Shown here piece after piece: positions 1 through 5,407 of a stretch of 5,407 nucleotides of DNA (positions are counted from its first letter, which is position 1; each line of letters starts with the position of its first letter). Position numbers and translations under genes: made by a program. This stretch comes from Lachnoclostridium sp. UBA739 (lineage in GTDB: Bacteria; Bacillota_A; Clostridia; Lachnospirales; Lachnospiraceae). The stretch covers positions 6,171 to 11,577 of the forward strand of contig DBKX01000162.1 of the NCBI GenBank assembly GCA_002297865.1, in the 5' to 3' direction. The notes beneath the pieces are model-generated. The model searched no databases. It saw nothing but the letters and a program-made list of their open reading frames with translations, and was not told the origin of the DNA.

Positions 1-303
1 TATGTTGATGTCCTTGGACTCAAACAGCTGTGACTGTACCATAAATATATTCACTAGTACAGAAACTGCAAATATAAAAAGTGCCACAATGGAGTAATAA
101 AGCGCATTAAGCTGTTCTGTATAAAATGGTTCTGCAAATCGTTCAAACAGCATTTCAATGACTGCACCATAACTAATGAATACTGCTAACAGTAAAAAGC
201 CTATTCCATACCAGAAGCCCTTGGATTTCTGCTGAGTTTTCGTTCCAGTAAATATAGAAGAGAGTAAGGCTTGGGTTCTTATCTTTAATAGCTTTATAAT
301 CAT
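1..303 (-). CDS. ABC-2-type transporter permease, N-terminal part (runs off the left edge)
   Basis: This is the membrane subunit expected to pair with the ATPase encoded just upstream. I translated it by hand: ATG at 303-301, then 101 open codons to the window edge with no stop. The start MIIKLLKIRTQALL is a basic, amphipathic cytoplasmic segment. Two hydrophobic stretches follow, at about residues 30-50 (FWYGIGFLLLAVFISYGAVI) and 66-88 (around YYSIVALFIFAVSVLVNIFM), which I read as the first two membrane helices. After the second helix comes QLFESKDINI. This resembles the cytoplasmic (Y/F)xxKDxxxLLSLP segment I associate with clostridial ABC-2 exporter permeases; that link is from memory. 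The start follows the ATPase stop by only 2 nt and has a GGAGG seven nt upstream, so the pair is translationally coupled. Substrate is unknown; the context suggests the peptide made by the synthetase. The C-terminal part lies outside the window. Confidence 0.85.
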   Translation of the reverse strand, partial: MIIKLLKIRTQALLSSIFTGTKTQQKSKGFWYGIGFLLLAVFISYGAVIEMLFERFAEPFYTEQLNALYYSIVALFIFAVSVLVNIFMVQSQLFESKDINI

Positions 304-305
304 AA

Positions 306-1010
306 TCAGGCCTCCAGTTCAAAGAAGACATCTTCTAATGAAGAATTGCCTTTTACTTCTTCCATAGTTCCTGTAGCGAGAAGCTTGCCACTCTTTATGA
401 TAGCTACCTTATCACATAGCTTTTCTACCACATCCAGTACGTGAGTGGAGAAGAAAATTGCACCACCATTCTCGCAATGCTCTTTCATCATGTTCTTCAA
501 GTTAAGTGCTGCAATTGGATCTAATCCAACAAACGGCTCATCCATCAAGATAAGCTTTGGTGAATGCATCCATGCGGAAATGATGGCGAGTTTCTGCTTC
601 ATTCCGTGAGAATAGGAGCTCACCGGCTGTCCCAGATTATCTTTAATACCAAACAGTTCAGCATATTGGGCTATGTTAGCAGTACGTTCTTCTGTAGACA
701 TTCCATACACATCTGCGATAAAGTTTAAGTACTGAATTCCTGTCATAAAAGTATAAATATCTGGATTGTCTGGAAGGTATGCCATTCTTTTCTTGCATTC
801 CAGTACATTGTCTTTTACAGAGATTCCATCTATATAGATATTGCCCTCCTGAATCTGACTAATGCCACAACATGCTTTTAAGGTTGTTGTTTTTCCTGCT
901 CCGTTATGTCCGATGAAACCGTAGATTTCACCTTTTCTGATATGCAGGGAAATATTATCTACAGCTGTCTTCTCCCCATACTTTCTTGTAAAGTTTACTA
1001 TCTTTAACAT
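306..1010 (-). CDS. ABC transporter ATP-binding protein, BcrA/ABC-2 exporter type
   Basis: A 234-residue nucleotide-binding subunit, a normal length for stand-alone ABC-2 ATPases. Numbered from the chosen ATG, visible motifs are Walker A GHNGAGKTT (34-42), signature YSHGM (133-137, the degenerate form usual in BcrA-like proteins), Walker B LILMDE (153-158), D-loop GLDP (162-165) and switch His190 in STH. The Q-loop segment YLPDNP has Asn82 where Gln is usual. The C-terminus LEDVFFELEA is typical of drug-export ATPases. I chose ATG at 1010 because GGGAGG lies 5 nt upstream and MLKIVNFTRKYG matches the usual family N-terminus. A GTG at 1085 with AAAGGA 5 nt upstream would add 25 residues without family resemblance; it is less likely but not excluded. 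The protein should sit on the cytoplasmic face with the permease at 303-1. Following the synthetase, it probably powers export of, or self-protection from, the peptide product; this is inferred from position only. Confidence 0.95.
   Translation of the reverse strand: MLKIVNFTRKYGEKTAVDNISLHIRKGEIYGFIGHNGAGKTTTLKACCGISQIQEGNIYIDGISVKDNVLECKKRMAYLPDNPDIYTFMTGIQYLNFIADVYGMSTEERTANIAQYAELFGIKDNLGQPVSSYSHGMKQKLAIISAWMHSPKLILMDEPFVGLDPIAALNLKNMMKEHCENGGAIFFSTHVLDVVEKLCDKVAIIKSGKLLATGTMEEVKGNSSLEDVFFELEA
311..315 (-). promoter_or_regulatory. Ribosome binding site of the permease, inside the ATPase gene
   Basis: GGAGG formed by the last Leu-Glu-Ala codons of the ATPase, 7 nt before the permease ATG at 303. 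Because it sits within the upstream coding region and the genes are 2 nt apart, it supports coupled translation of the two transporter subunits. Confidence 0.8.
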
Positions 1011-1015
1011 ATGTT

Positions 1016-1021
1016 CCTCCC
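1016..1021 (-). promoter_or_regulatory. Ribosome binding site of the ABC ATPase
   Basis: GGGAGG on the minus strand, 5 nt before the ATG at 1010. It is near-perfectly complementary to the 16S rRNA 3' end and decides the start codon in favour of ATG 1010 over the upstream GTG at 1085. Confidence 0.85.
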
Positions 1022-1045
1022 GTAATACGGAAAGTGTGTCCACAC
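1020..1045. repeat. Two adjacent short inverted repeats in the synthetase-ATPase spacer
   Basis: On the plus strand, CCGTA-A-TACGG (1020-1030) and GTGTG-TC-CACAC (1034-1045) are perfect 5-bp arms separated by AAA. The first overlaps the leading GG of the ATPase ribosome binding site. As RNA they could form only small hairpins (4 bp with 3-4 nt loops) and no U-tract follows, so this is not a terminator. They may be a protein-binding dyad, a weak translation control, or chance. Confidence 0.35.
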
Positions 1046-1102
1046 AGCACATCAGAAACTCATCTCCAATATGCTTATGAGGCACACATTTCCTTTGTCA
1101 TT

Positions 1103-2200
1103 TTATTCATTCCAATATCCTAATTTCTGATAATACTTCACCCAGGAATCAATATATCTATCGTTTAGTGTTTTAAATTCGAATCCTATCCTGTCCAGAT
1201 AGCTAAGCGTAAATGCATTTTCAGAATGAACTCCTTGTACAGCATGTTCATAGGAAAGTGCAGCAAGGAACGAATAAATTTCACTTCGTATTTTTTCTTC
1301 TGTATTGTCATGGATATATTTCGTAAGATTTACCTCATTTTTTATTGTGACACCTGCTTTTTTAATTGCCTGCATAAATCGGCTAAAACTTACATACTCA
1401 TCTGAGTGCAGATGGAATGTATTGCATCCTTCTGCACGGAATCTTGTTAACGCAACAACACCCTCAGCCACTTCATCAATTGGCGAAAACTCTAATGTAC
1501 TTTGAAGGACTTCTTCTGAGAAACTGCCTGCCTTTAACAAGGTTTTCATCTGGCTGATAAAACGGTTGTTCCTATAATCTTTTGCCCCCTTTAAGTCACT
1601 GTAGCGGTTTGTTAAATTACCCACTCGCAGTATAATGGCATCTAAGCCATCCCCCATCGCCTGAAGTACTGCTTTTTCAGCTAAGAATTTAGTAAGGGCG
1701 TATGGTGAATCGGTTAATATCTGCTTCTTATAGAATTCTGATTCCGAGAATGATGTGTCTGTTACCTCTGCATCCATTATAGCACAAATACTCATGGTTG
1801 AGATATAGGTTAAAGAAATCCCTTTTGCCTTAGCGTAATTCGCTATTTTTTGTGTCGCAACTACATTGATGTTGTAGAATTCCTCATAGAACCCATAATG
1901 CTTTGTATGTGCGGCTGTATGAATAATGGTATCAATATCATCCGGGAGGATTTCCTCATAGTCGCTGGTTATCAAATCTCCTTGTATTACAATGATCCGT
2001 TTCGCAAGTTCATCATCATATGCTCCTCCAAAGTAATAATGAAGATTTTCCTTCATCCTCTCATATCCATGTTCCTGACTGCGGCAACGCACAAGACAGT
2101 ACACCGTATCGGAGCCAGCTTCTAATAACTTGGAGATAATATGCGCACCCATAAAACCAGTTCCACCAGTCAGGAAGACCTTTCCTAACTTTCGTTCTTT
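1103..2200 (-). other. Terminal thioester reductase (R) domain
   Basis: Releases the carrier-bound peptide by NAD(P)H-dependent reduction instead of hydrolysis. It is an extended short-chain dehydrogenase/reductase fold: the nucleotide-binding loop is VFLTGGTGFMG (1073-1083), the conserved IIHTAAH is at 1157-1163, Ser/Thr lie in ISTMS (1198-1202), and the catalytic pair Tyr1232/Lys1236 is in SPYALTK. RVGNLTNRYSD (1257-1267) is also typical of this group. All catalytic residues are present, so the domain should be active. Two-electron reduction gives an aldehyde and four-electron an alcohol; the sequence does not decide between them. It runs to the protein's C-terminus. Dieckmann-type cyclizing R* domains lack the catalytic Tyr; this one keeps it. 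Confidence 0.93.
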
Positions 2201-5200
2201 AATTGGTGCATCATTTTCCAAGACATTTCCTTTTAACAGTTCACGAATCTGGATATCTTCTTCTTTGTTAATCAGTTCTTCATATCTATGATTCTTGTCC
2301 TTATATTCTGCCAGTTTTCTTATGGTTGGATGTTCAAAGACATTCTGAATGGTTATCTGGAACCCTTCTGATACACTTCGCCCAACAATCTGCATAACTG
2401 TAAGACTATTTGCACCTAGCTCAAATAGATTATCATCAATACCGAACCGGTCAATCCCTACTGCCTCACCATAAATCTTACATAGATGCTGCTCGTTTTC
2501 ATTTCTAGGAGCTGCGTATTCAGCACGACAGATATTTGCAATCTTAGGCAGTACTTTCTTATCCAGCTTGCCATTTGGTGAGATTGGGATTGCTTCGATC
2601 TGCATCATATAAGACGGAATCATATAAGTTGGAAGAAGAGGAATCAGCTGCTGGCGGATGGTCATAATATCCAGCTGTTCTTCTGCATTTACAAGGTAAG
2701 CGTATAAATGTGTCTGTCCTGCTTCATTTTCACCGAATACTACTACGGCATCAGTAACTTCATCCAACTTACGGAGTGCAGTTTCAATTTCACCTAATTC
2801 AATTCGGTATCCTCGTAATTTCACCTGTTCATCTGCCCTCTGGCAGTATAATACATTTCCATCTGGAGTCCATTTTGCCATATCTCCTGTACGATATAGC
2901 AGTCCTTTACCATAAGGATTGGTGATGAATCGCTGTGCAGTTAATTCCTTCTGGTTTAAATAACCTCGTGCTACTCCGTCACCTGCAGTACACAATTCAC
3001 CAACCATACCGATTCCACAAAGTGCCTTATGATTCATGATATACACCTGCGTATTCTGCACTGGTTTCCCTATTGGTATCTCAGTAAAGGTATCTGGTAT
3101 TGTGTATACAGTTGTAAATGTTGTATTTTCCGTTGGACCATAGCCATTAATTAACTTGGTATGGGTATTCACAGATTTTAATCGTCTCACATGATCCTCG
3201 GAGAGTTTTTCCCCTCCTATCATCAGGTATGTTAAAGTATCAAATACATGAACATCTTCCATTACAATCTGATTGTAAAGTCTTGCTGTAAGCCACATGG
3301 TATTAACTTTATTGTTTGTAATGCACTCTGCTAATGCGGCTGTCTGTAAGAGCATTTCCTTATTTGATAAAATCAAGGTTCCGCCACAAAGCAGTGGTCC
3401 CCACATTTCTAAGGTAAATGCATCAAACGCCATGGTTCCACTTTGCAGAAGAACAGTATCCTCATTCATCTGGTAGCATTGTTTATCCTTAACAAGGCGA
3501 ACGACACTCTTATGCTCTATCATAGAAGCCTTTGGTTCACCTGTTGTTCCTGACGTATAGATTAGGTAAATTAAGTCATCCTTCGTAATTGCTTGTTCTT
3601 CATAATTGGTTATGTCATCACCCAGCACTTCCATAGATGGGTTCAGTTTGAATGCTACATCCAGTTCTATGTCTTTGGCTGTGAATAGCATTCTTGTGTT
3701 GCTGTCCTTAAGCATAAATTGCATACGGCTCTTTGGATAACTGCTGTCAATCGCTACATAGGAACAGCCATGTTTCACAATTCCTAATATCCATGCAATG
3801 GTTTCTACATCTGGATCTGCCAGGAATGCTACACTTTCCCCTTTACAGATTCCATATTTAGCAAGCACTTTGGCTATCTGATTGGCATGTGCATCTAGCT
3901 CCTCATACGTAAGTTTTTGTTCCCCATAGATAACAGCCGTCTTATCTGGCATCATCTTAGCCTGCTCATTCCAGAGCTTTGCTACATTTTCTTCATAAGG
4001 AACTGGCTCTTGATTAAACTGACCTAGAATCTGTTCACGCTCCTCTTCTAGTGCAAATTCCAATTCCTGTACGAGCATATCAGGATTTCTTGCAATCTGC
4101 TCAAGCATTAGCTGGATTCGTCTATAGATAGCATGAATCTCTTCTTCTGCATATTCATTTGGATTGTACATTATATTCCAGTGCATTGTATCTAATGTTA
4201 TGTTCACACTAACAGTTAATGCATAATTGGTCTGCTCTCTTACCTGTTTCATGCCTAGTGTAAATTCCATATTAGCAGCATCATCCCGACTTACTACATT
4301 CGTGTCGATGTAGTAATTCTCGTACACATACAAGGTCTTAACCAGGTTCTCACCAATACCGCTTGCACTCTGAATATCAGCAAGCGCACAGTAATCGTAA
4401 TTGCCACTTTCATTTGACTGATTCTGCATTGCTAACAACAGATCGGATACCTTTGTTTCTTCCGTTACCGTTTCCCTTACTGGGATAGTATTAATGAATA
4501 ATCCTGTCATTTCCTCAATGTTTCTAATTTCTGCATTACGGCCTGATACTACCTTGCCGAATACGACATCATTTATATGATTATATTTTTGAAGCAGAAT
4601 TCCCCATACCGTTTCTGTAATAGTGTTAATCGTTACATTACAGCCAGCGGCTGTCTGTCGTAACTTCTCTGTCAGTTCAGTGCTTACCTCATAATCAGCA
4701 CGTATCATGTTACTGCTTTGCTTCTCTGGTTTTCTGACTGGCGTAATGGCTGCGGATTCTTCATATCCTTCCAGCAATTTCCCCCAATAAGACATTGCCG
4801 TCTTCTTGCTGCGCTTCTCAATCCAGTTGATGTAATCACTGTACTGACTCTGGTTCTGGTTCTTTGCCGTAATCTCTTGTTTAAGCTCATCATAGGATAT
4901 TCCTTTTTCCAGTTTCATATATAAAGAGATTAGATTTCCTATAATCGCTGAAGAACTCCAGCCATCCATAATAATGTGATGTGCCGTAACAATCAGATCA
5001 TATTTTCCTTGTGCATATTGGATTACGTCCATTCGCATCAATGCATCATCAATTAGATCAAATCCTCGTTCCACATCTTCCCTGACAAGTTTTTTCATGT
5101 TCTCGTCTTGGGACTGTTCATCTAGTGCCGTAAAATCGTGTTCGTTCCATTCTATTTTTCTATCCTTCAATACAACTTGTAATGGTGTGGAAACAAAACG

Positions 5201-5407
5201 GTAATCTACAAATGCCGTTCTTAACACCTGATACTGCCAAGCCAGCAGTTCTGTTGCCTGTCTAAGAATATCCTTATGAAGTATTCCATTCCATGTATAT
5301 ACGGTCTGCAATACGTACTCTGTACCGCTTCCACTCTGAATGTTATGGAACATCATTCCTTTTTGCAGTGGTGATAAGGTATAGATATCCTCCACATCTG
5401 GGTATTG
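1103..5407 (-). CDS. Non-ribosomal peptide synthetase, terminal module C-A-T-R (5' end outside the window)
   Basis: The 3' part of a large NRPS gene, ending in TAA at 1105-1103. The frame is open to the right edge: codons before the GTG at 5395 read QYPD, giving QYPDVEDIYTLSPLQKGM, the usual junction into a condensation domain. The GTG therefore looks like an internal Val codon and the true start lies upstream. Numbering that Val as residue 1, the 1430 residues form condensation (1-455), adenylation (about 470-952), carrier (about 962-1033) and thioester reductase (about 1066-1430) domains. All core motifs are present and no frameshift is seen. The module should activate an amino acid, load it on Ser997, condense it with an upstream chain, and release the product reductively as an aldehyde or alcohol. 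No epimerase or thioesterase is present here. It acts in the cytoplasm and needs a phosphopantetheinyl transferase, not encoded here. Confidence is very high in the family and moderate in the product class. Confidence 0.97.
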   Translation of the reverse strand, partial: QYPDVEDIYTLSPLQKGMMFHNIQSGSGTEYVLQTVYTWNGILHKDILRQATELLAWQYQVLRTAFVDYRFVSTPLQVVLKDRKIEWNEHDFTALDEQSQDENMKKLVREDVERGFDLIDDALMRMDVIQYAQGKYDLIVTAHHIIMDGWSSSAIIGNLISLYMKLEKGISYDELKQEITAKNQNQSQYSDYINWIEKRSKKTAMSYWGKLLEGYEESAAITPVRKPEKQSSNMIRADYEVSTELTEKLRQTAAGCNVTINTITETVWGILLQKYNHINDVVFGKVVSGRNAEIRNIEEMTGLFINTIPVRETVTEETKVSDLLLAMQNQSNESGNYDYCALADIQSASGIGENLVKTLYVYENYYIDTNVVSRDDAANMEFTLGMKQVREQTNYALTVSVNITLDTMHWNIMYNPNEYAEEEIHAIYRRIQLMLEQIARNPDMLVQELEFALEEEREQILGQFNQEPVPYEENVAKLWNEQAKMMPDKTAVIYGEQKLTYEELDAHANQIAKVLAKYGICKGESVAFLADPDVETIAWILGIVKHGCSYVAIDSSYPKSRMQFMLKDSNTRMLFTAKDIELDVAFKLNPSMEVLGDDITNYEEQAITKDDLIYLIYTSGTTGEPKASMIEHKSVVRLVKDKQCYQMNEDTVLLQSGTMAFDAFTLEMWGPLLCGGTLILSNKEMLLQTAALAECITNNKVNTMWLTARLYNQIVMEDVHVFDTLTYLMIGGEKLSEDHVRRLKSVNTHTKLINGYGPTENTTFTTVYTIPDTFTEIPIGKPVQNTQVYIMNHKALCGIGMVGELCTAGDGVARGYLNQKELTAQRFITNPYGKGLLYRTGDMAKWTPDGNVLYCQRADEQVKLRGYRIELGEIETALRKLDEVTDAVVVFGENEAGQTHLYAYLVNAEEQLDIMTIRQQLIPLLPTYMIPSYMMQIEAIPISPNGKLDKKVLPKIANICRAEYAAPRNENEQHLCKIYGEAVGIDRFGIDDNLFELGANSLTVMQIVGRSVSEGFQITIQNVFEHPTIRKLAEYKDKNHRYEELINKEEDIQIRELLKGNVLENDAPIKERKLGKVFLTGGTGFMGAHIISKLLEAGSDTVYCLVRCRSQEHGYERMKENLHYYFGGAYDDELAKRIIVIQGDLITSDYEEILPDDIDTIIHTAAHTKHYGFYEEFYNINVVATQKIANYAKAKGISLTYISTMSICAIMDAEVTDTSFSESEFYKKQILTDSPYALTKFLAEKAVLQAMGDGLDAIILRVGNLTNRYSDLKGAKDYRNNRFISQMKTLLKAGSFSEEVLQSTLEFSPIDEVAEGVVALTRFRAEGCNTFHLHSDEYVSFSRFMQAIKKAGVTIKNEVNLTKYIHDNTEEKIRSEIYSFLAALSYEHAVQGVHSENAFTLSYLDRIGFEFKTLNDRYIDSWVKYYQKLGYWNE
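2297..2512 (-). other. Peptidyl carrier (T/PCP) domain
   Basis: Short helical carrier holding the growing peptide on a phosphopantetheine arm. The attachment motif is LFELGANSL (990-998), with Ser997 encoded by AGT at 2407-2405. Most carriers read GG(H/D)SL here, so Ala995 and Asn996 are variants, but the essential Gly-x-x-Ser-Leu pattern holds. It is flanked by the typical PRNENEQ linker (963-969) before it and the HPTI segment (1022-1025) after it. Boundaries are approximate. Confidence 0.93.
2540..3988 (-). other. NRPS adenylation (A) domain, valine-like pocket
   Basis: Activates an amino acid as its AMP ester and loads it onto the following carrier. Visible cores: A1 LTYEEL (495-500), A3 YTSGTTGEPKAS (613-624), A4 FDAFTLEM (657-664), A5 NGYGPTE (750-756), A7 YRTGD (834-838), A8 around KLRGYRIELGEIE (859-871) and A10 NGKLDKK (941-947). 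Aligned by hand to GrsA PheA, the ten pocket residues are D658, A659, L662, W701, M725, G727, G751, T759, F760 and K943, giving DALWMGGTFK. This is close to the known valine code DAF/LW(I/L)GGTFK, differing mainly by Met for Ile/Leu at position five. Valine is the best guess; Ile or another branched aliphatic residue is possible. A3 has Glu and Ala where Lys and Gly are common (TGKPKG). Confidence 0.92.
4031..5407 (-). other. NRPS condensation (C) domain
   Basis: Peptide-bond-forming domain. C1 is SPLQKGMMFH (8-17). The catalytic motif HHIIMDG is at 139-145, with the second His (140) as the catalytic residue, so the domain should be active. Later cores are VVSGRNAEIRNIEEMTGLF (282-300), then INTIPVR (301-307). 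From family knowledge, SPxQxGMxFH is the C1 form found in C domains that accept a D-configured donor, such as that of SrfA-C, whereas L-donor domains usually have SxAQxR. The upstream module may therefore end in an epimerase, but the motif is only a guide. Start and end positions are approximate. Confidence 0.93.

Noticed and set aside
1075..1101. Tiny frame of 8 codons (MTKEMCAS) just after the synthetase stop, possible leader peptide
   Set aside because: ATG at 1101 has no good ribosome binding site, and there is no terminator/antiterminator structure downstream to make it an attenuator.
1011..1102. Intrinsic terminator between the synthetase and the ATPase
   Set aside because: Stems are at most 5 bp with tiny loops and no T-run follows in the direction of transcription.
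1305..1505. Plus-strand 66-codon open frame
   Set aside because: It lies wholly opposite the R domain, whose motifs are continuous there, and has no ribosome binding site or recognizable domain.
1850..2125. Plus-strand 91-codon open frame
   Set aside because: Antisense to the R domain, with no family resemblance. Its Cys- and Ile-rich composition looks like a shadow of the coding strand.
1103..2200. C-terminal domain as a Dieckmann-type R* or a thioesterase
   Set aside because: The catalytic Tyr1232/Lys1236 pair and the GGTGFMG nucleotide loop are intact, and there is no GxSxG hydrolase motif.
4705..4924. Short open frames on both strands, 4705-4893 minus and 4718-4924 plus
   Set aside because: Both overlap the condensation domain in other frames; their low-complexity, Arg/Thr-rich or Phe/Leu-rich sequences look non-coding.
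4031..5407. First domain as an epimerization domain
   Set aside because: The C1 motif SPLQKGMMFH, the HHIIMDG core and the position directly before an A domain all fit a condensation domain.

Overview
The window is AT-rich and carries three genes, all on the minus strand. They read from the right edge to the left edge and look like one transcription unit. Low GC, strong GGAGG ribosome binding sites, and protein sequence of the kind seen in Firmicutes NRPS and BcrA-type ABC proteins point to a Clostridia-class Firmicute, possibly a gut or anaerobic Lachnospiraceae-like organism. That placement is inference from composition and family resemblance only.

Layout, in transcription order. (1) Positions 5407-1103: the 3' part of a non-ribosomal peptide synthetase gene, covering one complete module in the order condensation (C), adenylation (A), peptidyl carrier (T/PCP) and thioester reductase (R), then the stop codon. 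The frame stays open through the right edge of the window, so the real start and probably at least one more module lie outside. (2) Positions 1010-306: the ATPase of a BcrA/ABC-2-type exporter. It starts 92 nt after the synthetase stop, at an ATG with a GGGAGG site. (3) Positions 303-1: the N-terminal 101 residues of the partner membrane permease. It starts 2 nt after the ATPase stop and runs off the left edge.

How they work together (inference). The synthetase joins a donor peptide or acyl chain from upstream to the amino acid chosen by this A domain, whose pocket residues read as valine-like (DALWMGGTFK by hand alignment to GrsA). The R domain then releases the product with NAD(P)H as a peptide aldehyde or alcohol, with no thioesterase. 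The following ABC transporter would export the product or protect the producer. This logic matches known R-terminated synthetases such as AusA of Staphylococcus aureus and the dipeptide-aldehyde/pyrazinone clusters of gut Firmicutes. The product here cannot be named without the upstream modules.

There are no RNA genes, mobile elements, CRISPR arrays or convincing terminators in the window. The only non-coding stretch of note is the 92-nt spacer between synthetase and ATPase, which holds two short adjacent inverted repeats next to the ATPase ribosome binding site.
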